Shown here: piece by piece, positions 8,901 through 15,819 of the stretch
Layout: each line of letters opens with the position of its first letter
How positions within the stretch are numbered: position 1 is the first letter of the stretch
Assembly (NCBI RefSeq): GCF_006716865.1
Contig: NZ_VFPT01000003.1
Location: 1 to 64,000 of the forward strand
Source: Roseinatronobacter monicus
GTDB taxonomy: Bacteria; Pseudomonadota; Alphaproteobacteria; Rhodobacterales; Rhodobacteraceae
DNA: 64,000 nucleotides
Direction of reading: 5' to 3'
Notes under the pieces: generated by a model
What the model saw: only the letters and a program-made list of their open reading frames with translations
Database searches by the model: none
What the model was told of the DNA's origin: nothing
Translations under genes and position numbers: made by a program

Positions 8901-10350
8901 CAAGATGCGCAGAATGCGCCTCGCCCGCATAGATCAACGTTTCAAGCTGTGCGTCAGAGAGCAGGCCATCGCGCAGCACAGCCGCGGGCAGCTTCGGGCG
9001 GTAGCTGGGTTTTGGGGGCGCAACGGACGCCATCGCCGCCGACTGCACCAGCTTGGTTGGGTGCGGTTCTGCCCCGGGGATGGCGATCGCCTGCAGGCGG
9101 AAGGTCTCGTAGATCGCGTCAGAAAGGCGCGCGCTGGCATCGTCTTCGGTTGCATCGCGCAGCGCATAGGCCAGATCTTCGGCCTCGACTTGTGCACTGG
9201 ACTGGTGTGGCTGGGCCGCAGGGGTTACGCGCGATGTGCTGATGGCAGCGCGCGTGAGGCGGGCAGGATTTCCCGGGAAGGGGGAGGTGGGGCGCTTTGC
9301 TGTCGCTATGCTCGGGTCCAGCGTGAGGCGCGGGGGGACACCGGCTGAAATCTGCGAAAGCAAACTGGCGACATCTGGGGATATGGGGCACGCCAGATCG
9401 GCGGTGATGCCGCCCGCCTCACCGCCCCGGCATTTGTCGAAGACCGAAACCCGCGTCTCGAAACTCGTGCCGTGTTTGGCAAAAGCGGCACCCGCCACCG
9501 CGCCGGTGAACACCAGATGCGCGGACTCGGTCAGGCGGGTGAAAGTGTCAGCCCAGGCGGGCGTATCGGGCGCGAAACCAGCCCCTGTGATGGCGACGAG
9601 CCGTCCGCCGGGGGCCAGACGCGCGAGCGCCGAGCGCAGATGCCGGGCTGTCGCCTCGGTGCTGCGGGTATCGACATTGGCCACCGCCGAGAAGGGCGGG
9701 TTCATCACGATGATGCTCGGGCGCAGCCCCGCGTCGAGATGATCGTCGATTTGTGCGGCATCAAAACGGGTGACCGGACGCCCCGGAAAGAGGCGGCGCA
9801 GAAGATCGGCGCGGGTGTCGGCCAGCTCGTTCATCATCACGCTGCCGCCTGCGATCTCGGCGAGGATCGCCAGAAGCCCGGTTCCGGCCGAGGGCTCCAG
9901 CACAAGATCGCGGGGCGTGATCTGTGCAGCAGTGAGCGCCGCGAGCCCCATGGGCAGCGGGGTCGAGAACTGCTGGAAGCGCTCCATCTCCTCCGAGCGG
10001 CGGGTATGCGTCGGCAAGAGGCCAGCCACCTTGGCAAGGATGGGCAAGAGTGCTGCGGGTGAACCCGCCCGGGCCAGAAGCGCGCGGCCGAATTTCCGCA
10101 GGAACAGGACGAGCGCTGCCTCGCCCGCTTCATAGGCCAGCTTCCAGTCCCAGGCGCCAGTCGCGTCAGAGCCGCCAAAGGCGCGCTCCATCTCAACGCG
10201 CAGGCGCAGCGCGTCGATCTGGAAACCTTGCGCCAGGTCAGGCTGCAGCGCCTCGGCCACGCTCAAGATCGCAGCGGCCGTATCGGGCGACGGGATGGGG
10301 GCAACAGAAGCAAGTGCGCGCTCGGTCGCAAAATGGGCGAGATGGGTCAT
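5953..10350 (-). CDS. Strawberry-notch-type methylase/helicase, copy A
   Basis: This 1,465-aa fusion protein carries an N-terminal N6-adenine methyltransferase-like domain: motif I LEPSAGTG at 151-158 and motif IV NPPF at 217-220. A variable linker (about 340-440) leads to a superfamily 2 helicase of the strawberry-notch class, with a Walker A-like GDGTGAGKGRQ (516-526), DESH box (625-628) and a C-terminal helicase half with GLGRTNRTNQ. Related methylase-helicases occur on plasmids and phages, including phage P1 DarB, which protects incoming DNA from type I restriction. A similar antirestriction role here is inference. The start has GGAG seven bases upstream of ATG. It heads a run including the Toprim gene. 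Confidence 0.9.
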   Translation of the reverse strand: MTHLAHFATERALASVAPIPSPDTAAAILSVAEALQPDLAQGFQIDALRLRVEMERAFGGSDATGAWDWKLAYEAGEAALVLFLRKFGRALLARAGSPAALLPILAKVAGLLPTHTRRSEEMERFQQFSTPLPMGLAALTAAQITPRDLVLEPSAGTGLLAILAEIAGGSVMMNELADTRADLLRRLFPGRPVTRFDAAQIDDHLDAGLRPSIIVMNPPFSAVANVDTRSTEATARHLRSALARLAPGGRLVAITGAGFAPDTPAWADTFTRLTESAHLVFTGAVAGAAFAKHGTSFETRVSVFDKCRGGEAGGITADLACPISPDVASLLSQISAGVPPRLTLDPSIATAKRPTSPFPGNPARLTRAAISTSRVTPAAQPHQSSAQVEAEDLAYALRDATEDDASARLSDAIYETFRLQAIAIPGAEPHPTKLVQSAAMASVAPPKPSYRPKLPAAVLRDGLLSDAQLETLIYAGEAHSAHLAGSWCIDETGDMVSAAPDGAVDAIRFRRGFFLGDGTGAGKGRQSAGIVLDNWAQGRRKALWISKSDKLLEDAQRDWSALGQERLLVTPLSRFAQGKDIPLTEGILFTTYATLRSEERGAKKSRVDQIVDWLGADFDGVILFDESHAMANAAGSKGERGDTEASQQGRAGLRLQHKLPNARVVYVSATGATSVHNLAYAQRLGLWGGEDFPFTTRAEFVQAIEAGGVAAMEVLARDLRSLGLYTARSLSYDGVEYEMLVHALSPEQRGIYDAYALAFGVIHRNLSAALEAANITGPASSTGESGGTLNRQAKSAARSAFESAKQRFFGHLLTSMKTPTLISSIEADLAAGHAAVIQIVSTGEALMERRLSDIPTDEWNDVRVDITPRDACLDYLAHSFPVQLFEPFTDSEGNLSSRPVTRDGQPVECREAVRRRDALIEHLASLPPVPGALDQIVQRFGTDLVAEVTGRSRRIVRKGEGPAARLVVESRAGSANLAETAAFMDDQKRILIFSDAGGTGRSYHADLGVKNQRLRVHYLLEPGWKADAAIQGLGRTNRTNQAQPPLFRPVATDVKAEKRFLSTIARRLDTLGAITRGQRQTGGQGLFRPEDNLESPYARDALRQLYRKLHRGDVAGCSLEAFEDATGLSLTDDNGLKDDLPPITTFLNRLLALTIDMQGVLFAAFEDLLDARIEGAIAAGVYDLGLETLRAESFRVTDARVIYTHPGSGAETQLLTIAEKRRNTPLSLADALDWLDDPKARLLVNSRSNRAAVQVPATSLMLDDGTIEPRLRLIRPLDASTVPAKIMEDTHWLEADRAAFTAAWTAELAEVPEFSESTLHIVAGLLLPIWKQLPQDETRVYRLQTDDGQRIIGRRVSPAWVATTLAEDAPKLTAAQVHALVLEGKTVVRLAEGMELHRSRVMGVNRIELSGFTEAAKDRLKADGFFSEIIAWKLRLFCPTDPRGITVLKQLLARLPVAGLHARNG

Positions 10351-10377
10351 CGGGAAACTCCGGAATGAGGGACAGGA

Positions 10378-10417
10378 TCAGGCCAGGACACCCTCTCTCG
10401 GGCACCCTCAGGCCTGA
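10378..10417 (-). other. Leader hairpin before methylase/helicase, copy A
   Basis: TCAGGCC (10378-10384) and GGCCTGA (10411-10417) can pair in the leader of the methylase/helicase transcript, about 30 bases upstream of its ATG. The same arms occur in copy B. A regulatory role is possible but not shown. Confidence 0.35.
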
Positions 10418-10468
10418 CCCTCCCCGGCCCTCCTCTTCCTCTCGAGCCCCATGATCTGCGCAGGTGGC

Positions 10469-10497
10469 TTGCTTTTGTTCCTGTTATGTTCTATATT
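10469..10497 (+). promoter_or_regulatory. SOS promoter with LexA box, copy A
   Basis: TTGCTT (10469-10474) and TATATT (10492-10497) are separated by exactly 17 bases and make a good -35/-10 pair. The spacer holds GTTC-CTGTTAT-GTTC (10477-10491), a perfect match to the GTTC-N7-GTTC LexA box known from Rhodobacter-type alphaproteobacteria. A repressor bound there would block RNA polymerase. The ATG of the microgene follows 30 bases downstream. Confidence 0.8.
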
Positions 10498-10526
10498 GAG
10501 GGTCGAGCTATGAAGGGAGAGCCCCG

Positions 10527-10673
10527 ATGGACAGCACCACTTACGCCCTGCCCGCAACGCCGAAGCAGATCGCCTTCGCCGAAGGCCTCGCCCGCATCAA
10601 ACGCCGCGCCGTCCCGGACGAATGTTTCCGCGACAAGGGGCTGATGGCGAAATGGATCGATGGGAATAGGTGA
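10527..10673 (+). CDS. 48-aa SOS-type microgene, copy A
   Basis: This 48-aa basic protein has the core TPKQIAFAEGLARIKRRAVP, then ECF and MAKWIDGNR. GGGAG precedes the ATG and a LexA-box promoter lies just upstream. The same ~40-aa domain occurs in copy B (32186-32332) and twice in tandem in the protein at 47796-48104, so it is a recurrent family rather than chance. Predicted helices with many Lys/Arg suggest nucleic-acid or protein binding. No function is known to me. It is divergent from the methylase/helicase gene. Confidence 0.75.
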   Translation: MDSTTYALPATPKQIAFAEGLARIKRRAVPDECFRDKGLMAKWIDGNR

Positions 10674-10842
10674 GGGTGGCACTATACCGCCGCGCGAGCA
10701 TTCGGAGCTTTTGCCACACCATAGGTTCACAAACCGATCGTATTTGCCAAACTGTAGAGTGGCAGATTGGGTCGTCAGGACTTCAACCTTGATCAAACTC
10801 CTGTCCGAGCCGCACCAGCTCCGTGAGCGCGGCGTCCTTTTT

Positions 10843-11400
10843 CTACAAGTCGTTCTCTCCAGCGATGAGCTTGCGAACATTGCTGACGGACATGAACATT
10901 CTGAGCGGGTTCGAAGCCAAGGATTGGAACCCGTAGCCTTCGTAAAGTGCCCTGCGGCGCGCAACGCGATCAGGATCACCGCAGTCAAGGACATCAAGCA
11001 TGACGACCGCGACGCCAATGGCGTCGGCCGCAACGGCGATTCGCCGGAGGGCGTCGACAAGCAGATCGCCGCCAAACCCGCCCCCGTGGAACTTCTGATC
11101 ACGCCCGATCATCGAGATATAGGCGGCGGGGATGTTCCCATGCGAAGGCCGGGACCGCGCAAACTTTGCAGGAAGATCGGTAAACTCAACCGCGTGCGCA
11201 TTCAGAGCATAGAAGCCGATGACCGTGCCGTCTCGGTCAACCATAACATAGAGGCGGACGTTATCTGCCTTGGCGAGCTTGTTTGCGGTCTTCTGAAAAT
11301 AGTTGTCGACTTGCTCGACACCGCAAGAAAAAGCCGCCCGATCATGCCTCGAAGGATCGAACGGCTCAATGATATAGGTAGCAGGTCGTGAGCCCGACAT
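10843..11400 (-). CDS. GNAT acetyltransferase toxin (TacT-like), copy A
   Basis: This 185-aa protein is of the GNAT toxin family, whose members acetylate the amino group of charged tRNAs and stop translation. It opens with the family pattern YIIEPFDPSRHDRAAFSCG. It carries LYVMVDRDGTVIGFYAL, the acetyl-CoA loop KFHGGGFGGDLLVDAL, and the late LYEGYGFQ with a candidate catalytic tyrosine. Its ATG abuts the stop of the upstream antitoxin gene, the normal order for this class. The protein is identical to the one at 32502-33059. Confidence 0.9.
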   Translation of the reverse strand: MSGSRPATYIIEPFDPSRHDRAAFSCGVEQVDNYFQKTANKLAKADNVRLYVMVDRDGTVIGFYALNAHAVEFTDLPAKFARSRPSHGNIPAAYISMIGRDQKFHGGGFGGDLLVDALRRIAVAADAIGVAVVMLDVLDCGDPDRVARRRALYEGYGFQSLASNPLRMFMSVSNVRKLIAGENDL

Positions 11401-11709
11401 TTACTGCGACACAACTGTTTTGCTGTGCCGACGGAAGGCCGCGCGCAGGGCCTCAGTCGGCGCCGCCGGCGCATCAAGCACTGCGAAGAACGCCTCATGA
11501 TCGACCGGCTGCAGCACCGTCCGTTCATGCGCTGCGATCGTTGCCAGCGCTGCCTGGTAAGCGGCATTCATCGTGAAGACGGAATCGTCGACGCCAGAAA
11601 GCGCCGCCGCCTGCTGGATTGCAGTCTTGATGCGCGGCTTCGTCCGGAAATTCATCCGGGCCTCGTTGCGCTCATCGATCGCGCGCGTGGTGTCGTGGAA
11701 ACCAAGCAT
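11401..11709 (-). CDS. DUF1778 antitoxin (TacA-like), copy A
   Basis: This 102-aa antitoxin of the DUF1778 family has an N-terminal ribbon-helix-helix-like region (RMNFRTKPRIKTAIQQAAAL) that binds DNA. Its C-terminal tail (about 65-102) would wrap the GNAT toxin and block its active site. The start is set by AGGAGG five bases before the ATG at 11709. It is directly followed by the toxin ATG without a gap. It probably represses its own operon through the inverted repeat at 11738-11758. The protein is identical to that of copy B. Confidence 0.88.
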   Translation of the reverse strand: MLGFHDTTRAIDERNEARMNFRTKPRIKTAIQQAAALSGVDDSVFTMNAAYQAALATIAAHERTVLQPVDHEAFFAVLDAPAAPTEALRAAFRRHSKTVVSQ

Positions 11710-11737
11710 GGTCGCCTCCTGTTTTGCCAATCCATCA

Positions 11738-11758
11738 TGTACGCCATTTTGACGTACA
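11738..11758 (-). promoter_or_regulatory. Probable autoregulatory operator, copy A
   Basis: TGTACG and CGTACA form a perfect 6-bp inverted repeat with a 9-base spacer, 29 bases upstream of the antitoxin ATG. Its position and symmetry suit a ribbon-helix-helix repressor. The identical site occurs at 33397-33417. Confidence 0.6.
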
Positions 11759-11797
11759 ATACAAGCGTTCGGTCAGAGAAATTCAACGAAAGCCCGC

Positions 11798-12442
11798 TCA
11801 CCCAAACCGTCGCCCAGTCTCAGTGAAAGTGTATTCATTGGCGATGATCCCTTCCTCGATTGTCTCGTCCGAGGTGAGGTGGTCATACTCAACCTGAAGC
11901 TGGCGATAGAGCCAGCGGGCCAGATCGCGGATTGCTTCAACCACGGTTTCCTCGGCATCCTCGGTCGGCGGCTGCCAGGTCGGGCTGTCGCGCGTAACGT
12001 CCACCGACATGGTGTATTCGTGGTAATAGCGGCCCCGATGGCTGATCTCGGCGGCGAGCTGGTAGAAGTTCCGCCGCTGGACGGCCTGAAGCCGGTCAGC
12101 GATGCTGTGCAAGGTCGCGTCCTGGGGCGCATAGGCGCGGATGCGTGCGGTCGCGCCCTTGGCGTGGCTGAGGTAGCCCTCAAACGACGCCCCATCCCCC
12201 TGGCTCCAGAACCCCGAGAACCAGATGCAGGGCTTTTGGCGCGTGCCGCCGCCCATCAGGCGCACAGGCGTGGTCTTGAGGCGAATGCCGAGAATCTCGC
12301 AGACCTGTTCGAAATCCTCATAGACCGCGTCCCACCAATCATCATGGGGGTCCAATTCGCGATACCAGCTGCGTGCCTTGTCCTTGGCGGCGTCGGAGAG
12401 TTCGGGGAACTGGTAGACGGTGGTGCAAATCACCTCAGGCAT
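11798..12442 (-). CDS. Plasmid-type hypothetical protein, copy A
   Basis: This 214-aa protein opens MPEVICTTVYQFPELSDAAK and has WYRELDPHDDWWDAVYEDFE, then LMGGGTRQKPCIWFSGFWSQ, a strongly conserved Trp-rich centre. Relatives on alphaproteobacterial and phage DNA are sometimes labelled antitoxin of a toxin-antitoxin stability system. I recall the label but cannot confirm it, and no partner toxin is seen adjacent. It is soluble, with no known catalytic motif. Its start overlaps the end of the next gene upstream by eight bases, showing translational coupling. The copy at 33457-34101 is about 90% identical in DNA. Confidence 0.7.
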   Translation of the reverse strand: MPEVICTTVYQFPELSDAAKDKARSWYRELDPHDDWWDAVYEDFEQVCEILGIRLKTTPVRLMGGGTRQKPCIWFSGFWSQGDGASFEGYLSHAKGATARIRAYAPQDATLHSIADRLQAVQRRNFYQLAAEISHRGRYYHEYTMSVDVTRDSPTWQPPTEDAEETVVEAIRDLARWLYRQLQVEYDHLTSDETIEEGIIANEYTFTETGRRFG

Positions 12443-12854
12443 GGGGGTCCTCCCCGTTCAGTGCGGCGGCCAACCAGTCTTGCGTGCTGGTGGCACCAAT
12501 CAATTTGCGCGCGCCAAGGTCGATGACATGCGCGCCGCCGCCGAAGGCGTCGAGGCGGGGGCGGGAACAGGTCAGGGCGTACTGGAAGCCCCAAAGGCCA
12601 GTGAGGCCGAGGTCGTGCGCAAGGCGCAGCACGAAGCGGATGACCGCCTCGGGGTCGCCGTGGTCTTCGCTGCGGATCCAGAGTTGTGATCCAGAAGGAT
12701 CGCTCTCGATCGTCAGGTCAAAACCGCAACACAGGGTTTCTGCCTCGGCATAGGCGTCGTTGCGCAGCGCGAGATACGCCTCATAGGCGCGCGCGGCATT
12801 CTGGGGCGTGCCAACGTCCAGCAGGCACGAGAAACGGGTGAAATAATCCGCCAT
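12435..12854 (-). CDS. Hypothetical protein, copy A
   Basis: This is an unrecognised 139-aa soluble protein starting MADYFTRFSCLLDVG. GGAG lies seven bases before the chosen ATG at 12854. Alternative in-frame ATGs at 12866 and 12884 lack a better site. It contains LWIRSEDHGDPEAVIRFV and ends in STQDWLAAALNGEDPHA. The last codons overlap the following gene. A homologue lies at 34094-34513. No domain assigned. Confidence 0.7.
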   Translation of the reverse strand: MADYFTRFSCLLDVGTPQNAARAYEAYLALRNDAYAEAETLCCGFDLTIESDPSGSQLWIRSEDHGDPEAVIRFVLRLAHDLGLTGLWGFQYALTCSRPRLDAFGGGAHVIDLGARKLIGATSTQDWLAAALNGEDPHA

Positions 12855-12865
12855 TGGGGTCTCCA

Positions 12866-12893
12866 TAAGAAAAGGCCCGACCAATGGCCGGGC
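12866..12893 (-). terminator. Intrinsic terminator, copy A
   Basis: On the minus strand, GCCCG and CGGGC with a partly paired centre form a stem-loop, followed by CTTTTCTTA. It lies between the 65-aa gene upstream and the 139-aa gene downstream, so it would end the former's transcript. Copy B has the same structure with one loop change. Confidence 0.65.
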
Positions 12894-12932
12894 GTGGGGT
12901 GTGATGAGTTGGGATGATCAGGGGCGGCAGCG

Positions 12933-13130
12933 TCAGTCCGCCCCCACTGGGTTAGCCTTTGTCTGCAGGCGCGCATGGCTGGCCAGCATGGCGCGGTAAA
13001 ACCGCTGGCGCGCGACGCGCAGCCCGCGCATGCGCCGCAGGCTGGGATGCAATGCCCGGATCGCGGCGCGCAGCACAGTGCAGGGCCTGTCCTGAGGACT
13101 TACCCCCAGGCGTGCATAGAACGGGTCCAT
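12933..13130 (-). CDS. Small arginine-rich hypothetical protein, copy A
   Basis: This 65-aa protein starts MDPFYARLGVSPQDRP and continues into a helix very rich in Arg. The ATG overlaps the stop of the upstream gene (TGATG), which decides the start and shows coupled translation. The first residues recall a short DnaJ-like or transposon-type helix, but nothing definite. A same-length copy sits at 34592-34789. Function unknown. Confidence 0.65.
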   Translation of the reverse strand: MDPFYARLGVSPQDRPCTVLRAAIRALHPSLRRMRGLRVARQRFYRAMLASHARLQTKANPVGAD

Positions 13131-13645
13131 CACCATGGCCCCTGCGCATAACTGGCGGAGCAGGCTTGTGGCGGGCCGGAGGGGGACACAGCACCGCACG
13201 GAGTGTAATCGAGCAGGTTCGCGCGCGCAGCGGCATCGAAGCAAAAGCTGCCATCTGCAGCGCAGGTCGTGCCGGATGCCGCGCGCAAATCCTGCAGCAC
13301 ATCGCAGGCGATGCCCGCAATCGCGTGTCTGAGCGCCAGATTGCTGGGCGCGAACCCGGGCTGGTCCAGCGCAACATAGGGGATGGTCACATCGGGACAG
13401 GGGCGTTCCACATCATCCGCCCAGGCGGTGATGCCGGTGACCCGGCAGATGTCATGACCACAGTGAAAGCTGACCATGACATGGGTGATGCCAGCACGGG
13501 TCAGATGATCATAAAGCCGGGTCATATTGGCGGCCATCAGGGCGGCCAGGCGGGCCTCGGCCTCGGCATACCGGGCCTGCAGCCCTTGAAAATCCGTGCG
13601 GGCCGGGGGCAGCGGGGCGGGTAATGTCGGGGTATTCTGGCGCAT
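13130..13645 (-). CDS. DUF6878-like hypothetical protein, copy A
   Basis: This 171-aa soluble protein starts MRQNTPTLP behind AAGGAGA. The first helix (about 15-45) contains LQARYAEAEARLAALMAAN. It is followed by LYDHLTRAGITHVMVSFHCG, an architecture I associate tentatively with DUF6878 of plasmid-borne alphaproteobacterial proteins. Several cysteines and histidines are conserved with copy B (34789-35304), but no metal motif is clear. It overlaps the next gene by one base. Function unknown. Confidence 0.65.
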   Translation of the reverse strand: MRQNTPTLPAPLPPARTDFQGLQARYAEAEARLAALMAANMTRLYDHLTRAGITHVMVSFHCGHDICRVTGITAWADDVERPCPDVTIPYVALDQPGFAPSNLALRHAIAGIACDVLQDLRAASGTTCAADGSFCFDAAARANLLDYTPCGAVSPSGPPQACSASYAQGPW

Positions 13646-13750
13646 CGATCTCTCCTTCAAACAGGCTGGGGACATGCGCGGGGCGGGGCGATCTTTCCTC
13701 TTCCCCCGCAAGGCGCATCTCTGCCCTGCCCGCCTCTGCCTCTTCGGGCC

Positions 13751-14269
13751 TCACGCGGCCAGTTGCAGCGCGCGGGCGGCAAATCCGCGCCAGAGCGGAT
13801 CAACCAGACGCGCATCCAGCAGATCGGCACGCTGGCGCAGGCGTTCTGCCAGATCAGCCTCGCGCCAGTCAGTGGCCCGGCCCGCCTGTGCGCGCAGCTG
13901 GCTTGCCTCATGCACCACAGATCGCGCCTCGGCCGCGCTCGCCACCGGATGGCACCAGGCCACTGCGCTCTCGCTGGCCGCACCCGCGAGCACCAGACGC
14001 GCATCGCGGTCCAGAATGGCGATCATCTGCGGGGAAGCATCGGGGGCGATGTCCTCGGCGTGATCGATCGCGCCCTGCATGGCCTCCGCCAGCGTGGCGA
14101 AACGGGCAAGGACCATGGGCGCGGCCCGGCCTGACATCTGCGCAGCGGGCAGCGGGTTCGGAACTGTAAGCGCGAAGGGGCGCTTGGGATCAGCGGTGCC
14201 ATTTGGGCTGTGTGGCGCGGGGCCGCTCGGGCGAGGGGTCGGGTGGATCGGCAGGGGCAAGTCGAACAT
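13751..14269 (-). CDS. Hypothetical protein, copy A
   Basis: This 172-aa protein opens MFDLPLPIHPTPRPSGP, a proline-rich tail-like start. A compact helical domain follows, with LARFATLAEAMQGAIDHAED and LVLAGAASESAVAWCHPV. GGAG lies about ten bases upstream of the chosen ATG. The ORF can be extended by 15 residues but without a better site. Copy B (35402-35920) has the same length. I do not recognise the family. Confidence 0.65.
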   Translation of the reverse strand: MFDLPLPIHPTPRPSGPAPHSPNGTADPKRPFALTVPNPLPAAQMSGRAAPMVLARFATLAEAMQGAIDHAEDIAPDASPQMIAILDRDARLVLAGAASESAVAWCHPVASAAEARSVVHEASQLRAQAGRATDWREADLAERLRQRADLLDARLVDPLWRGFAARALQLAA

Positions 14270-14397
14270 GGCGCATATCTCCGACGGCGCGGAAAGCCTC
14301 TCTCCCCGCTTCATCCGTCAAAGACCAAACCACCGCCCTCTTCCTCGAAAGGGGGCGGCGGCGGTGATGTAGATAGCCATGCAAAACGTGAAACGGA

Positions 14398-14427
14398 CGT
14401 GGCCGCCCGTTGCCCTGGGCAGCCACG
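14398..14427 (-). terminator. Terminator-like hairpin after DUF932 gene
   Basis: CGTGGCTGCCC and GGGCGGCCACG pair over 11 positions with one mismatch, about 15 bases past the stop of the DUF932 gene. The tail after the stem contains only short T runs, so it is a moderate candidate. Copy B has replaced this spot with an inserted gene. Confidence 0.55.
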
Positions 14428-14442
14428 TTCAAAAGGATCGTG

Positions 14443-15642
14443 TCAGCCGACCCGGTCGAGCAGCTTTTTCGCGCGCCCTTCCATGTCTAGACGCGCATCC
14501 TGCTGGGTCTTGTCGCGCGCAAGCCGCGTGATGCCCTGCACGAAATCGAAGATGCTCTCCGGCGGGCGGCCTTCTTCCATCAACACCTTCTCGATGATCT
14601 TGCCCGACTCGGCTTTCGAGAAGCCGCGCTTGCGCAGGAAGTCATCCCGGTCCTCGTCCGTGCGCGCCACGATCTGCTGCCGCGCCGCCTTGATCCCGTT
14701 CACAAACCCCTGCGGCGAGGAATTGGCAAAGCGCGTCAACGCCGGGGCGGCCTCATGCGCGAAGCGCGAGGCCGCGTACTTCGAGTGGCGGATCTTGATC
14801 TCCTGGAAATCCTCGACGCCCCACAGATTCCTGTTTTGACACACCGCCCGCAGGTAGAAGCTCGCCATGCCGAGGGTCTTGGCACCAACTTCGGAGTTCC
14901 AGCAGTAGAAGCCCCGGAAGTAGAGATCGGGCGAGCCATCGGGCAGCTTGCCCGCCTCGATCGGGTTGCGATCATCGACCAGGAACAGGAAGACATCACG
15001 GTCCGAGGCATAGAGCGTGGTCGTGTCGCGGCTGATTTCGACATCGGGGTTATAGACCCCGGTCGACCAGTCGAGCACGCCCGGCACCTTCCAGCGCGTG
15101 TCGCCGGTGCCATTACCCGCAATGCGCTGCACCGCCTCGACCAGTTCATGGTCATGGATCCTGCCGTAGCTTAAACCCGTTATCGCGCGCAGTTCGGTCC
15201 GGCCATCTTCGGTCTCGAAGGTCTTCACCTGCTCGGCGCGGTGATTGGTCAGGCCGTATTGCAGGTTGATCCCCGCCAGCGGCGCTGGCAGCTGCCGCAG
15301 ATATGACGCCGGGGCGCCGACGATGCTGGCCAGCTGGCCAAAGGCCCAGTGCGTGGGGGCAACAGGTTCATGTGCTTTCGGCAGCATCAGGTGCAACCGT
15401 TCTGGGTTGTCGCGCGCGGCCTCGACGCGAATGTCCGCCGTCTGCACAACCCGGCTGCGGCTGCGCTCGGACCGACCCTTCACATCGGCCCAGAGATCGT
15501 CGAGCGACAGATACCGCTCATCATCCGGCCGGTTGAACCATTCGGACGACACCCGCCCGTTCCGCTCACCCCGGCTCACATCCACTTTCCAGCCACCAGC
15601 CCGCGTCGGCGCGACCGGATCCAGAACTTCCACAACACCCAT
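14443..15642 (-). CDS. DUF932 domain protein, copy A
   Basis: This 399-aa protein of the DUF932 family is common on plasmids and phages and of unknown biochemical role. Typical segments are LHLMLPKAHEPVAPTHWAFG, LRQLPAPLAGINLQYGL, ELRAITGLSYGRIHDHELVE and DRDVFLFLVDDRNPIEAG in the centre. A basic helical C-terminus follows. GGAGGA six bases before the ATG at 15642 fixes the start and matches copy B. It is the most upstream shared gene of the main module block. In copy A the OLD-type nuclease gene lies 177 bases further upstream on the same strand. Confidence 0.88.
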   Translation of the reverse strand: MGVVEVLDPVAPTRAGGWKVDVSRGERNGRVSSEWFNRPDDERYLSLDDLWADVKGRSERSRSRVVQTADIRVEAARDNPERLHLMLPKAHEPVAPTHWAFGQLASIVGAPASYLRQLPAPLAGINLQYGLTNHRAEQVKTFETEDGRTELRAITGLSYGRIHDHELVEAVQRIAGNGTGDTRWKVPGVLDWSTGVYNPDVEISRDTTTLYASDRDVFLFLVDDRNPIEAGKLPDGSPDLYFRGFYCWNSEVGAKTLGMASFYLRAVCQNRNLWGVEDFQEIKIRHSKYAASRFAHEAAPALTRFANSSPQGFVNGIKAARQQIVARTDEDRDDFLRKRGFSKAESGKIIEKVLMEEGRPPESIFDFVQGITRLARDKTQQDARLDMEGRAKKLLDRVG

Positions 15643-15819
15643 CGGTATTCCTCCGTGACAGGCGCTGGAAGCCACTCTCCCAGCCCTTAACCTGTCACCG
15701 GGAAACCGGCACGTCTCTCACTCTTCAAAAGTCGAGCAATGCGGGACCAAGCTGGTGTTCATGTTGTTTCGAACCGAACGTAGCTTATTTGCGCTTTCCT
15801 CGCGCCCCTTCAGGTGCCA

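Larger units (their letters stand above)
2930..15696. repeat. Duplicated module, copy A, main block
   Basis: This block is colinear with 24576-37753. Homology begins at AAGCCGTCTCAGGAGG (about 2930 and 24576) and ends at CTTAACCTGTC just upstream of the DUF932 genes. Gene order, orientation and most intergenic structures are shared. By eye, identity is roughly 90-95% over most genes but close to 100% across the toxin-antitoxin segment. The homology resumes at ssb and the H-NS-like gene (about 20690-21865 versus 40860-42085). Confidence 0.95.

Noticed and set aside
11798..12884. A second toxin-antitoxin pair formed by the 214-aa and 139-aa genes
   Set aside because: They overlap as an operon, but neither has a toxin or antitoxin domain that I can see. 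The antitoxin label of relatives is not evidence of function.
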